From an uncultured Anaerolineaceae bacterium (GTDB lineage Bacteria; Chloroflexota; Anaerolineae; Anaerolineales; Anaerolineaceae): a stretch of 64,000 bases of DNA. This document shows, in pieces, positions 17,906 to 29,436 of the stretch (its first letter is position 1; each line of letters opens with the position of its first letter). Where the stretch lies: assembly GCA_938020565.1 (NCBI GenBank), contig CALIHP010000043.1, positions 7,948-71,947 on the forward strand. Reading direction: 5' to 3'. The translations under genes and the position numbers were made by a program. The notes under the pieces were generated by a model. The model had not been told where the DNA came from. It searched no databases and was given only the letters and a program-made list of their open reading frames with translations.

Positions 17906-19069
17906 CTACTGAATCGCGACACCCGACCAGATAAATGTCCGCGAATCAGAGCGCGAACCGGCGGAGGAATAGATCGGCGAGCCATCCTCCTGTGAACCCG
18001 TCTGACGCACCGGCTGCACATACCACTTGATCGCGTGCGGCGCGGGATCGCTTGGGCGGAACGTAATCGGGACGATATACTTCGTATCGCGGACGTATTC
18101 AACGAGTTTCCGGCCCGTGCCCTGCGTAATATCTTCGATATTCACCTCATACGCCTCGTTTTCCAACAGCGTTCCAACGCCAGCCCATTGCAGCGTAATC
18201 GGGTCGCCGGAGGTGTTATAAGAAGCGCCGTCCGCGGGAAGCAGCAAATTCGGCGCGTCGTACGGCGGCGGATATGTCGGCGTCGACGTTGGGCCAGGCG
18301 TAACCTGCTCGCAGAGCGGAATGCTCAGCGTCGTCCCGGCAACCACGATATCGTTCATCAGCGCGTTATACTGACGGATAATATCCGTCGAAACGCCGTA
18401 ATTCAGCGCAATTCCCAAGAGCGTATCGCTCGCGGTTACGACGTATTCGTATGAGCCGCAGGCTGCCAGCGTTGCCTGACGATCCGTCAGCGTCCCGGTC
18501 GCCATCGGTGTCGGCGTGATGGTTGGCTGCGGAATTTTGAGCGTCATTCCCGGGGACAGGTAGCAGTTCGAAGAAAGATTATTTTCCATGACGATCGTCT
18601 GAATCGACACATTGAACAGCGCCGCGATCGTCGAACAGAGATCGCCCTCCTTAACCTCATAATCGATCGGCGCCAGCGGCGTTGCGCTCATTTCCAACGT
18701 CGGCGTGTACGTCATCGTCGGCGTCGGGGAGATCGTCGGCGTACCGGACTGGGTCGGACGCGGCGTCGGCTCCACGACCATCCCGGTACTTTGCATGAAA
18801 ATAAAAACCAGTCCGGCCCCGATCCCGAAAATCAGGATCAGCAGTCCGATCGCAATCGGCAGGCTCAGCCGGATTTCAGGAATCCGCGGTTTTTTTCGCA
18901 GTGCGTCTGTTTCGCTTGCCGCGGCCGTATTTCTCGCCGCTGGGCCCGCTTCCTGCTGCGCGCCTGTAAAGACCCGTCCGCAAACTAAGCATCTTGTTGC
19001 GGATACGTTCATCCTCGTTCCGCAGGTCGGACAAATCTTTGTTTTCGTCTGTTGGTTTTGTTCTGTCAT
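17906..19069 (-). CDS. Zinc-ribbon, single-TM protein with two LysM domains
   Basis: 387 residues. The N-terminus holds a zinc ribbon (CPTCGTRM...CLVCGRVF), then a basic linker, one membrane helix (PIAIGLLILIFGIGAGLVFIFM), a Thr/Pro linker and two LysM repeats (YEVKEGDLCSTIAALFNV and YVVTASDTLLGIALNYGV). The last 120 residues look like an Ig-like/fibronectin-type domain (PNLLLPADGASYNTSGDPITLQWAG). It should sit in the membrane with LysM domains outside, bound to peptidoglycan. ATG 19069 has AGGG just upstream; GTG 19090 would add seven residues. Confidence 0.85.
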   Translation of the reverse strand: MTEQNQQTKTKICPTCGTRMNVSATRCLVCGRVFTGAQQEAGPAARNTAAASETDALRKKPRIPEIRLSLPIAIGLLILIFGIGAGLVFIFMQSTGMVVEPTPRPTQSGTPTISPTPTMTYTPTLEMSATPLAPIDYEVKEGDLCSTIAALFNVSIQTIVMENNLSSNCYLSPGMTLKIPQPTITPTPMATGTLTDRQATLAACGSYEYVVTASDTLLGIALNYGVSTDIIRQYNALMNDIVVAGTTLSIPLCEQVTPGPTSTPTYPPPYDAPNLLLPADGASYNTSGDPITLQWAGVGTLLENEAYEVNIEDITQGTGRKLVEYVRDTKYIVPITFRPSDPAPHAIKWYVQPVRQTGSQEDGSPIYSSAGSRSDSRTFIWSGVAIQ

Positions 19070-19214
19070 GCGCCCTGTCGTTTTCCTCACCCGTCGACCG
19101 CTGACTCACGGGTCCTTACGGTTTCCTTCCCTGAAAAGAACTCATCGGCGTAGATCGGATCAATCCGTTTCTACGGTGAATTCTGAGCCGATTATATCAT
19201 GTTATGATTGGCGC

Positions 19215-20378
19215 ATGAAAGAACGATGGTCGCTGTATCTGCATGTCCCATTCTGTCAGACCCGATGCAATTACTGTGATTTCGTGACTTCTGCGAAGCA
19301 TGTCGGCCTGATTGCGCCGTACGTCGACGCGCTTTGCGCTGAGATCGCGATTACGTCCGGCCGGCTTATTGAGCGGGAAGCGGTGCATTCGGTCTACTTC
19401 GGCGGCGGGACGCCGTCGCTTCTGACGGCAGCGCAGACGGCAAAAATTTTAGGCTCGATCCGCATGGGGTTCGAGCTCGCCGACAACGCGGAAATTACGC
19501 TTGAAGCGAATCCGGGCGACCTGACGGTGGAACGGGCGGGCGCGCTGCGGGAGATGGGTATTAACCGGCTCAGTATCGGGATGCAGTCCGGCCATGACGA
19601 CGAGCTCCGGCTGATGGGGCGCAGGCATACCCTCGCGGATACGATCCGCGCCGTCAAAATCGCGCGCGGCGCCGGCTTTGAAAACCTGAGTCTGGACCTG
19701 ATTTTCGGATATCCGACTCAAAGCGGGGCCCGGTGGCGTGAGTCGCTTGAGCTCGCCTGCGCGCTCGGCCCGGATCATTTATCCCTTTACGCGCTGTCGA
19801 TCGAAGCTGGAACGCCGTTAGCCGGGGCGATCCGCGGCGGTAAGCTCGCTCAGCTGGACGACGATCTCCTTGCCGATCGATACGATTTCGCCGTCGATTT
19901 CCTCGAACGGCGCGGCTGGACCCGCTACGAAATTTCGAACTGGAGCCGAAGTCCGGAATTTGAAAGCCGGCATAATAAGCAGTATTGGAAACTCGATCCG
20001 TATCTGGGGTTCGGCGCTGCGGCTCATGGCTTCATTGCGCATTCCCGAACGCGGAATGTACTGAACACGGCCGCATATCTTCGCAGGATCGACCGCGCGG
20101 GTCAGTCCCGCTCAGCGTTCCCTGCCGCTGCTGAAATCCGGCGGCAGTCGCGGGAGGACGAGATGCGCGACGCGATGATTTTCGGACTGCGCCTTCTCCG
20201 CGAAGGGGTGGACCTGAACCGCTTTGCCGATCGTTTCAGCGTACGCGCCGAAACGGTCTTCGCTGAATTTATTGGAAAACATTCCGCCGCGGATCGGATC
20301 ATCGTCGCGGACGGTAGAATACGGCTGAATCCGCGCTGCGCGTTCGTCAGCAACCAGATTTTTGTGGACCTGATCTGA
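19215..20378 (+). CDS. hemW: HemW-like radical SAM protein (heme chaperone / CPO-like)
   Basis: 387 residues. LHVPFCQTRCNYCDF carries the CxxxCxxC [4Fe-4S] cluster of radical SAM enzymes in the form typical of HemW/HemN. YFGGGTPSLL, EANPGDL and GMQSGHD are the next conserved blocks, and RYEISNW plus YLGFGAAAHG complete the HemW pattern. The extra N-terminal Cys that distinguishes true HemN is not seen, so the heme-chaperone HemW is favoured over oxidase. The start at 19215 is the first in-frame ATG matching the family N-terminus. It converges on the transpeptidase gene with a seven-base gap and no obvious terminator. Confidence 0.9.
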   Translation: MKERWSLYLHVPFCQTRCNYCDFVTSAKHVGLIAPYVDALCAEIAITSGRLIEREAVHSVYFGGGTPSLLTAAQTAKILGSIRMGFELADNAEITLEANPGDLTVERAGALREMGINRLSIGMQSGHDDELRLMGRRHTLADTIRAVKIARGAGFENLSLDLIFGYPTQSGARWRESLELACALGPDHLSLYALSIEAGTPLAGAIRGGKLAQLDDDLLADRYDFAVDFLERRGWTRYEISNWSRSPEFESRHNKQYWKLDPYLGFGAAAHGFIAHSRTRNVLNTAAYLRRIDRAGQSRSAFPAAAEIRRQSREDEMRDAMIFGLRLLREGVDLNRFADRFSVRAETVFAEFIGKHSAADRIIVADGRIRLNPRCAFVSNQIFVDLI

Positions 20379-20385
20379 GGATTTA

Positions 20386-21465
20386 TTATGAAACGATCAC
20401 CTGCGTGCCGAGTCCGATCGTGTCGATCGCCAGCGTCGGGGTCCGCGGGGTACACCAGCGGTAAAGCCATTTCGCTTCTTCATTCCGCATATTCACACAG
20501 CCCCGGCTCATCGTCAGTCCCCAGTTCCGATGCCAGTAGGTCCCATGGAGCGCGACGCCGGTTGCCGGTTCAAAAAACGAGACCCACGGCACGCCCGGAA
20601 GCTCGTAAGCGTCAGGATCGTCGGTCAGATTCCCATCCCCCATATGCTTCGACGGCATTTTATTTTGAATATTAAACGTCCCCGTCGGCGTCGCCGTCGG
20701 GATCTGCCCATCCGGAACATCCTTGATAATTCCGGTCGAAACCGTTGTTCGGAAAATTTCCCGATCGTATTCGAACGCGGTAAGCTGCTGAAGCCCGATC
20801 TTGATTTCGATCCGTTTCTGGTTCCAGGGAACGTCGACCGATACTGGCGTCAGCTCGGAAGCCGGTATGATTCGCATGTGATCGGCTGCGATAAAATAGT
20901 CGAGGGAATCCACGTCAAAAAATTCGTCTTTCAGCCGGTACCAGGCCCGACCGTCCGGCCCGGTTTCGACGGCGACGACCCAGTGAACTGATTCATAATA
21001 TAAACGATAAACGTTGCGCCAGCTTCCGTCACGGTTATGGAGCTTCGCCTGTGTAAACGGGACGGTGACTTCGCCGAGGACGCCCGGCGCCGGCGCGCTG
21101 TTCACCGAGTAATCGACCTGATTCAGCCGCGTATCGACGAGCTGAACGTGGCCAGAATGAATATATCCGCCCCAGACCCGGTACCAGTATGGGTTATAGC
21201 CGGGACCATGGTCCGATTTGACCTCATAATAAACGTTCATCAGGTCGTCCCGGAACGCCTGATAAATAATCCGCGCCTCGTCCCATGGCTGAGAATAGAC
21301 GCTGAGGCTGGGGATCGCTACGCGAGCCTGTTTTCCGGCTGTGCCGACCGACGATGCGTCCGCGAACGCTGGGTTCAAATTAACCGTCGATAAAAACGCG
21401 CCCGCCCCGGCGGCGATGCCGGCTTTCAGGAATTGTCGCCGGGATGCGTCGAACTGATTCTTCAT
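20386..21465 (-). CDS. Tat-exported L,D-transpeptidase (YkuD domain)
   Basis: 359 residues. The N-terminus has a Tat signal (SRRQFLKAG followed by a moderate hydrophobic region and AFA). A middle region resembles SH3-like domains (two blocks ending in HVQLVDT and VVAVETGPDGRAWYRL). The C-terminal YkuD domain contains ALHGTYWHRNWG and MSRGCVNMRN, giving the catalytic His and Cys. Such enzymes make 3-3 peptide cross-links or attach proteins to peptidoglycan outside the membrane. The presence supports a peptidoglycan wall. The downstream DUF493 gene starts about 20 bases upstream of this one's start on the same strand, so they may share a transcript. Confidence 0.9.
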   Translation of the reverse strand: MKNQFDASRRQFLKAGIAAGAGAFLSTVNLNPAFADASSVGTAGKQARVAIPSLSVYSQPWDEARIIYQAFRDDLMNVYYEVKSDHGPGYNPYWYRVWGGYIHSGHVQLVDTRLNQVDYSVNSAPAPGVLGEVTVPFTQAKLHNRDGSWRNVYRLYYESVHWVVAVETGPDGRAWYRLKDEFFDVDSLDYFIAADHMRIIPASELTPVSVDVPWNQKRIEIKIGLQQLTAFEYDREIFRTTVSTGIIKDVPDGQIPTATPTGTFNIQNKMPSKHMGDGNLTDDPDAYELPGVPWVSFFEPATGVALHGTYWHRNWGLTMSRGCVNMRNEEAKWLYRWCTPRTPTLAIDTIGLGTQVIVS

Positions 21466-21484
21466 TCTCTGTCTGCAGCGCTGA

Positions 21485-21826
21485 TCAAATTACCCATTTG
21501 ATCCGTGGATTCTTCGTCAACGCAATATAAATCGCGTCGACTTGCTCGCGCGACTGGGCGGTAAAGGTATAGTTTACTGAAATATATTTCTTTTCCCGGC
21601 TGGGAACCGTTCTGAGATCAGCTTCGCTGACTTCAACGCCATTAGCGACGAAAGCTTTCAGGACGTCCGCTATCATCTCCGGGCTGTTCTCGCCAATAAT
21701 CCGCATTGGCATTTCGCATGGAAACGTCAGGACTGGCTCCGACTCCGCTGTGTCCGGACTCAGCGGAATCACCTCGTCTGTATCGTTGCGCTCGCCTTCG
21801 AATTGATTAGTTCCGTCTTCTTTCAT
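21485..21826 (-). CDS. DUF493/YbeD-like protein
   Basis: 113 residues. The C-terminal 85 residues (FPCEMPMRIIGENSPEMIADVL...YISVNYTFTAQSREQVDAIY) match the small ACT-like alpha/beta fold of the DUF493/YbeD family, a proposed regulatory domain whose function is unclear. The N-terminal 30 residues are acidic and probably disordered. AAGGAGG lies nine bases before ATG 21826, which fixes the start over an upstream in-frame codon at 21865. It is first of a minus-strand pair with the L,D-transpeptidase. Confidence 0.82.
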   Translation of the reverse strand: MKEDGTNQFEGERNDTDEVIPLSPDTAESEPVLTFPCEMPMRIIGENSPEMIADVLKAFVANGVEVSEADLRTVPSREKKYISVNYTFTAQSREQVDAIYIALTKNPRIKWVI

Positions 21827-21871
21827 CTTCCATGCCTCCTTGCGCACGACCGTTGTCAAGCGCATGAATAT

Positions 21872-21880
21872 ATTTTACCA
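21872..21880 (-). promoter_or_regulatory. Extended -10 promoter for the DUF493 gene
   Basis: Read on the minus strand, TGGTAAAAT is an extended -10; transcription would start near 21865, giving a leader of about 39 bases. The inverted repeat AGCTAATTTTTAGCT lies just upstream of it. Confidence 0.55.
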
Positions 21881-22014
21881 GCTAATTTTTAGCTTGATTT
21901 ATGCGGAAAACGCAACGTATTGCTCCGCTTCTTTGGCAGGACAGGACAATCCACAGGCGCAAGGAAACTTTCTCGTTAAAAATCGCCTGCTTTTTACATG
22001 CCCCGCAAATACGC

Positions 22015-22644
22015 TTAGAACACGGTCCCGAACTGGCGGTCGCCAGCGTCGCCAAGTCCGGGAAGAATATACCCACGTTCGTTCAGGCGTTCATCGACGG
22101 CGGCTAAATGAATATCGACGTCGGGATGAGCCCGGGTCAGGGCGTCGATTCCTTCCGGCGCGCCGATCAGTCCAATGAATTTAATCCGGCAGGCGCCCCA
22201 TTTCTTAACAATATGGATAGCGGCGATCGCGGAACCGCCGGTCGCGAGCATCGGGTCCAAAATGAACGCTAAGTTGAACGGGTGGTCTTTGGGTAGTTTA
22301 TTATAGTATTCGACTGGTTGAAGCGTTTCTTCGTTTCGGTAGAAGCCGATATGAAAAACGTGGGCATTGGGGATCAGCGTCCAAATTCCTTCGACCATTC
22401 CTAATCCGGCGCGGAGAATCGGGATCAGCGCGATATGCTCGCGCATGACCTGTCCGCTGGTTTTCATCAGCGGGGTTTCAACGTCGATCGGGCGAATCGG
22501 CAGATCGAACGTCGACTCGTAACAGAGCAGCATGCCAAGCTCGTTGACGACCTGGCGGAAAACGGTCGGGTCGGTGTCGACGGATCGAAGAATGGACAGT
22601 TTATGCTGAATGAGCGGATGGTTGCTGATGGTGAGTTTTGACAT
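22015..22644 (-). CDS. upp: Uracil phosphoribosyltransferase
   Basis: 209 residues, the normal UPRT length. It makes UMP from uracil and PRPP in pyrimidine salvage. Conserved blocks in order: HPLIQHKLSILR at the N-terminus, PILRAGLGMVEG, HIGFYRNEETLQPVEYY, the PRPP loop LDPMLATGGSA, and the uracil-binding C-terminus ERGYILPGLGDAGDRQFGT. ATG 22644 (MSKLTIS) is chosen because GGAAGG stands seven bases upstream; ATG 22659 would add five residues. Transcribed alone, divergently from the phosphodiesterase gene. Confidence 0.97.
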   Translation of the reverse strand: MSKLTISNHPLIQHKLSILRSVDTDPTVFRQVVNELGMLLCYESTFDLPIRPIDVETPLMKTSGQVMREHIALIPILRAGLGMVEGIWTLIPNAHVFHIGFYRNEETLQPVEYYNKLPKDHPFNLAFILDPMLATGGSAIAAIHIVKKWGACRIKFIGLIGAPEGIDALTRAHPDVDIHLAAVDERLNERGYILPGLGDAGDRQFGTVF

Positions 22645-22751
22645 GAAAGATCCTTCCATCGTCTTTGATGAATTTTTCTTATTGTATCGCGTTAAATTTA
22701 AGTCGGTATAATTTGGATAGCTTGAAGCTGTAGGAGGCTGCGGTTTGATCC

Positions 22752-23540
22752 ATGAATGGTTCAGATTTTTCGAGTATTCCGCGAAGCGTGTCCGGGCCGC
22801 GAGTCTGGGCGCACCGCGGTGCGTCGGTGTCGTTTCCGGAGAATACGCTCTCCGCGTTTCAGGGCGCGATCGACGCGGGAGCGGATGGCGTCGAGTTAGA
22901 CGTGCATCTGAGCTCAGACGGGCGTTTGGTAGTGACGCATGACGAAGATACGGTTCGGGTTACGGGAAAGCAGGGCCGGATCGCGACGATGACGCTGGCG
23001 GAGATCCGCGCGCTGAATTTCGCCGCCTTTCGTCCGGATGCGCCGTTTGAAACGGCTCCGACGTTGGACGAGGTGTTTGAATTGATCGCGCCGTCACGGC
23101 TGACGATTAATATTGAATTGAAGAATTCGATTGTGGCATATCCGGGAATGGAGGAGAAGACTCTGGCGCTGGTCGACGCATGGGGCTTTTCGGACCGGGT
23201 TCTCTACTCGTCGTTTAATCATGATTCGATGGCGAAAATAAGACGGCTTGACCCACGCGCGAAGGTTGGACTGCTTTTTCAGTTTTTCAGTTGGGGCGTT
23301 TTTCGCCGGGCGGCGGATATCGGAGCAGCCGCGCTGCATCCGCATTGGCGCCTGGCGCGGTTCGGCCCGTTCGTCGGCATGGCGCATCGGCATGGGCTCG
23401 CGGTTCACGGGTGGACGGTTAATTCTGTCTCCGGTTTTGAAGCCTGCCGCAGGGCGGGCGCAGACGCGGTGATTACGAATGATCCCGCGGCGGCGGTTCG
23501 ATCGTTCGCTGACGGGGCCGCCTTACGAAATGGAAAATGA
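22752..23540 (+). CDS. Glycerophosphodiester phosphodiesterase
   Basis: 262 residues, TIM-barrel GDPD. VWAHRGASVSFPENTLSAF holds the first catalytic His and the Glu of the metal site, GADGVELDVHLSSDGRLVVTHD the second acidic pair and second His, and the C-terminus has HGWTVNS and DAVITNDP, all in family order. It releases glycerol 3-phosphate from deacylated phospholipids; no signal peptide, so cytosolic. AGGAGG lies 14 bases before ATG 22752, a rather long spacing with no better in-frame start. TATAAT at 22707-22712 is a likely -10. Confidence 0.93.
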   Translation: MNGSDFSSIPRSVSGPRVWAHRGASVSFPENTLSAFQGAIDAGADGVELDVHLSSDGRLVVTHDEDTVRVTGKQGRIATMTLAEIRALNFAAFRPDAPFETAPTLDEVFELIAPSRLTINIELKNSIVAYPGMEEKTLALVDAWGFSDRVLYSSFNHDSMAKIRRLDPRAKVGLLFQFFSWGVFRRAADIGAAALHPHWRLARFGPFVGMAHRHGLAVHGWTVNSVSGFEACRRAGADAVITNDPAAAVRSFADGAALRNGK

Positions 23541-23626
23541 GTTTTCCCCGGGTAAAATTAAGGGGTTCCTTCCGGTGAAAACCTGTGAACGATTTATTCT
23601 TGATGATTGAGAAAAGGGGTCGATAT

Positions 23627-24886
23627 ATGAGCGCAGATAAGTCCGAGAACCGCTTAGACATGCGGAAGACGTTTCTGATTGGGTTGGGTTTCTTTTCGTC
23701 TTCGCTGCTTTGGTCCGTGTATAACAGTTTCGTTCCGCTGATTTTACGTGGTTTTATTCCGTCGACGACGCTAATCGGATCGATTATGACGATCGATAAT
23801 ATATTCGGCGTGATTTTCCAACCGTTGTTCGGGATGCTGAGCGACCGGACGCGAACGCCGATTGGAAAACGGATGCCTTATATTATGATCGGCGCGCCGG
23901 TTTGCGGAATTTTATTCGCCCTGATCCCGCGGATGCGCTCGCTGATCGCGCTGATGACGATCGTTATCCTGTTTAATTTTGTCATGTCGATCTGGCGTTC
24001 GCCGATGATTGCGCTGATGCCGGACCTGACGCCGGAGAAACAGCGGTCCCAGGCCAATGGGATTATCAACCTGATGGGCGGATTGGCGGCGATTCTGGCG
24101 TTCCTGGTCGGTGGAAAATTAGCCGACGCGTATGGACGCGCCGCAACGTTCCAGATGGCATCCGGAACGCTGCTGATCGCGGTCATTCTTCTTTTCATCT
24201 TTGTCAAAGAAAAGAAGCTGCCTGATCCGGCGGTTTCGGGCGCGGGCGAATCGGAGCTGGATTCGCTTCGGAACGGCGGCTTCGGCGCGTTTCGACGGCT
24301 GGCCCCCGAACGTCGGCGCGGGCTGGGGTTGATTCTGTTGGCGATTTTCTTCTGGTTCTGCGCTTTTAACGCGGTTGAGACATTCTTTACGCTGTACGCG
24401 ACGACCACGTTTGGCCTGACCGATGGGCAGGCGGCGATGACGCTGGCGTTCTTCTCGGTCTCGTTCGTTGCGTTCGCGATTCCGGCGGGGTTTATCGGCG
24501 CGAGGATTGGCCGGCGTCAGACGATCCTGTTGGGATTAATTGGAATGATCGCTGTATTTTTGCCGATGAATTTTATCTCGAATCTGACGGTTGTCCGCGT
24601 CCTGCTGCTGTTAGCGGGACTCGGATGGGCCTGCGTCAATATTAATTCACTGCCGATGGTGCTGAATTTTGCGAATGAGGCTGAGCTGGGGACGTTCACC
24701 GGGTACTACTATTTCTTCTCGTTCGCGGCCGCGATTTTCAGCCCGATCCTGTTCGGCGTGCTGCGCGATTCGAGCGGAACGTATGCGACGCTTTTCGTGT
24801 ATGCGCCGGTGTGCTTTGCGCTGGCGTGCGTTTGTGTTTTCCTGTTCAGGCAGGACGCGGCGACGGTTGACGAGACACAGGCGTAA
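23627..24886 (+). CDS. MFS transporter, SLC45/GPH-like sugar symporter
   Basis: 419 residues with about 12 membrane helices. The loop GMLSDRTRTPIGKRMPYIMIGAP between TM2 and TM3 is the hallmark of the GPH/SLC45 branch, which moves disaccharides or glycosides with cations. The central loop (KEKKLPDPAVSGAGESELDSL) divides two six-helix halves. AAAAGGGG before ATG 23627 fixes the start; GTG 23585 would add 14 polar residues. It follows the phosphodiesterase gene by about 90 bases and may be co-transcribed. Converges on clpB with a shared hairpin. Confidence 0.86.
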   Translation: MSADKSENRLDMRKTFLIGLGFFSSSLLWSVYNSFVPLILRGFIPSTTLIGSIMTIDNIFGVIFQPLFGMLSDRTRTPIGKRMPYIMIGAPVCGILFALIPRMRSLIALMTIVILFNFVMSIWRSPMIALMPDLTPEKQRSQANGIINLMGGLAAILAFLVGGKLADAYGRAATFQMASGTLLIAVILLFIFVKEKKLPDPAVSGAGESELDSLRNGGFGAFRRLAPERRRGLGLILLAIFFWFCAFNAVETFFTLYATTTFGLTDGQAAMTLAFFSVSFVAFAIPAGFIGARIGRRQTILLGLIGMIAVFLPMNFISNLTVVRVLLLLAGLGWACVNINSLPMVLNFANEAELGTFTGYYYFFSFAAAIFSPILFGVLRDSSGTYATLFVYAPVCFALACVCVFLFRQDAATVDETQA

Positions 24887-24891
24887 CCGGG

Positions 24892-24922
24892 GCAGGGGAG
24901 ATCTTGCGCTGATCTTCCCTGC
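24892..24922. terminator. Hairpin between convergent genes
   Basis: GCAGGGGAGATC (24892-24903) pairs with GATCTTCCCTGC (24911-24922) through 12 pairs, one G-U, around a seven-base loop. Tails are only weakly T-rich on both sides. Likely ends the MFS and clpB messages. Confidence 0.65.
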
Positions 24923-24959
24923 TGCCTGTCCTTATTCATCCCGGCCGGCCCGAACGTTT

Positions 24960-27563
<2,604 letters not shown>

Positions 27564-27838
27564 GGATGGACCTCCTTCGAAGCGCGGCGACTCGCCACGC
27601 TGTATGATTCATATGATTTTCAGCTGAGTATAGTGTAGGCGGTCGCTGTTAACAGTGTATTAGAGATCAGTTAGACGAAGGTCAGAGGATTCCTGCCTGG
27701 AGAGTTCATGGAGATCAGCCGGCACGATGGCTTTTTTCCCGGCTTTCCGGGTCGTCTGAGCGGAATCGGTTAGAATTGGTTAACTCGTCGGGGAAGCCGG
27801 ATTCTCCGCAGAAAATGTCTAAACGAGAAAGGTTATAA

Positions 27839-29335
27839 ATGATCCGATTTTTACAGAATCATCTTGGGAGAGTTGCCGCTGCTGTGGAGATGATCGACGG
27901 ACAGCGTGTATATCGGATTGTGGGCGTTCCGTATGCGCGGGCGGGCCGGTTTGAACGATCGCGTATTGTTGAGGCTTATGAAGCGGGTGGGCTCGTTAAT
28001 CGAGAAAGGGCCTGCTGTTTCCCGCAGCGAGCTGTTCCGCGATTTTTTAATTTCTTCATGAAACACCACATGATGCGACCGGAATGGCTCGCGGAGAACG
28101 ATATTCAAACGGAGGACGCGTTCGTCGTTAATATCTGGACGACGGATTTTGACACGGCGAAACCGGTCCTGGTTTATCTCCATGGGGGCGGAGATTCCGG
28201 ATCGGGAACGGCGCCGATTTATGACGGTGCGCACCTGGCCTCGCGTGGGATTGTCGTTGTGACGGTAACGTATCGGATCGGTTACTTCGGATATCTTCCG
28301 GTCTTTGACGATAATGGCGAGCTGAGCTGTAACCGCGCTGCTCAGGACCAGCAGGCGGCGCTGCGCTGGGTTCGGGCGCATATTTCTGAATTCGGCGGCG
28401 ACGCCGGGAATATTACGCTGATGGGTCAGTCGGGAGGAGCTTTATCCTCGCTGAACCAGTTCCTGAACCCGATCAGCCAGCGCCAATTTGATAAACTAAT
28501 TCTCTGCGCTGGGCCGATGCCGACGGCGGTTCCGGTCGACGGGCTCCGCGAGAGGTTCCTGACGGTTTTAAAGGAAAATGGGATCCGCGATTTCGCTGAG
28601 CTGAAACGACTCCCGGTTCGGAAACTGCTCCGGCTTCGAGCGAAAAACGCGATGATGGACGTTATAGATGGCGATTTCTTCGCGCGCGATCCGAAAGCGA
28701 TTTTCGAAGCGTGCGAAGTTCCGGAAATCCCGATTCTGATTGGGACGAACGATGACGAGTTTTCGATGATTGAGATGGGAATGTTCTACCGGCCGTTGGG
28801 GATCGCGACGAAGGCGCGCGACCTGGATCATGCATTGGCGGCGAAGTATGGGGAATACTCGGAAAAGCTTCGGCGCGCTGTCGAGCCGGAGGCGAAGAGT
28901 CTTATTGATCTTCAGATTAAGATGCTGGAGACTGCGGTTTTTCATACGGTCAGTTATCGGCTTTTGGAAAAATTCAGTCAGCGCTGTCCGGTTTACGGAT
29001 ATCGATTCGGCTATGTTCCGAACCTGTACGGCGGATTACGCGGGTCGTATCATGGCGCGGAAGTTGCGATGTTCTTCGGGAATCTGGATAAAATGAGGAT
29101 CCAAGTCACGGATCAGAATCGACGTGAGATGGCCGCCGTGCAGATGGATTGGCTGGCGTTTATCCGCGGCGGTTCAATCCCGAATCGTGAGCGTTACGAC
29201 GCCGCGAGTAAACGGATTATTCGCTATCTGAGGGAACCTGAGATGGTTCCCTTCCCGAACGCTGATCTGATCGGTGAGCTGGCGGAGACGGATATTTATG
29301 AACGGGCGTTTGGCGAATATCTGCGAAATCGGTAA
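27839..29335 (+). CDS. Type B carboxylesterase (alpha/beta hydrolase)
   Basis: 498 residues, the usual length of type B carboxylesterases such as p-nitrobenzyl esterase. VLVYLHGGGDSGSG supplies the oxyanion loop, GDAGNITLMGQSGGALS the nucleophile elbow, and RGSYHGAEVAMFFGN the catalytic His. The elbow is GQSGG rather than the common GESAGG, so the specificity may differ. No signal peptide is present, suggesting a cytosolic enzyme. AAAGG precedes ATG 27839. Substrate is unknown; no neighbouring gene points to one. Confidence 0.88.
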   Translation: MIRFLQNHLGRVAAAVEMIDGQRVYRIVGVPYARAGRFERSRIVEAYEAGGLVNRERACCFPQRAVPRFFNFFMKHHMMRPEWLAENDIQTEDAFVVNIWTTDFDTAKPVLVYLHGGGDSGSGTAPIYDGAHLASRGIVVVTVTYRIGYFGYLPVFDDNGELSCNRAAQDQQAALRWVRAHISEFGGDAGNITLMGQSGGALSSLNQFLNPISQRQFDKLILCAGPMPTAVPVDGLRERFLTVLKENGIRDFAELKRLPVRKLLRLRAKNAMMDVIDGDFFARDPKAIFEACEVPEIPILIGTNDDEFSMIEMGMFYRPLGIATKARDLDHALAAKYGEYSEKLRRAVEPEAKSLIDLQIKMLETAVFHTVSYRLLEKFSQRCPVYGYRFGYVPNLYGGLRGSYHGAEVAMFFGNLDKMRIQVTDQNRREMAAVQMDWLAFIRGGSIPNRERYDAASKRIIRYLREPEMVPFPNADLIGELAETDIYERAFGEYLRNR

Positions 29336-29436
29336 TTGGCGAGCGGATTTTGAATCAGGTGCGGCTGACTTGCTGGCTGCGCAGTCTGAATCGAGGAGCG
29401 CAAAGGCGGTCGGAGCCTCAGGAAAGGATTGACAGG

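Noticed and set aside
24892..24922. Reading the hairpin as a specific regulatory element
   Set aside because: Its position between convergent stops makes a shared terminator sufficient.
27564..27838. CIRCE or other heat-shock operator before clpB
   Set aside because: No TTAGCACTC/GAGTGCTAA pair was found; only weak promoter-like strings.
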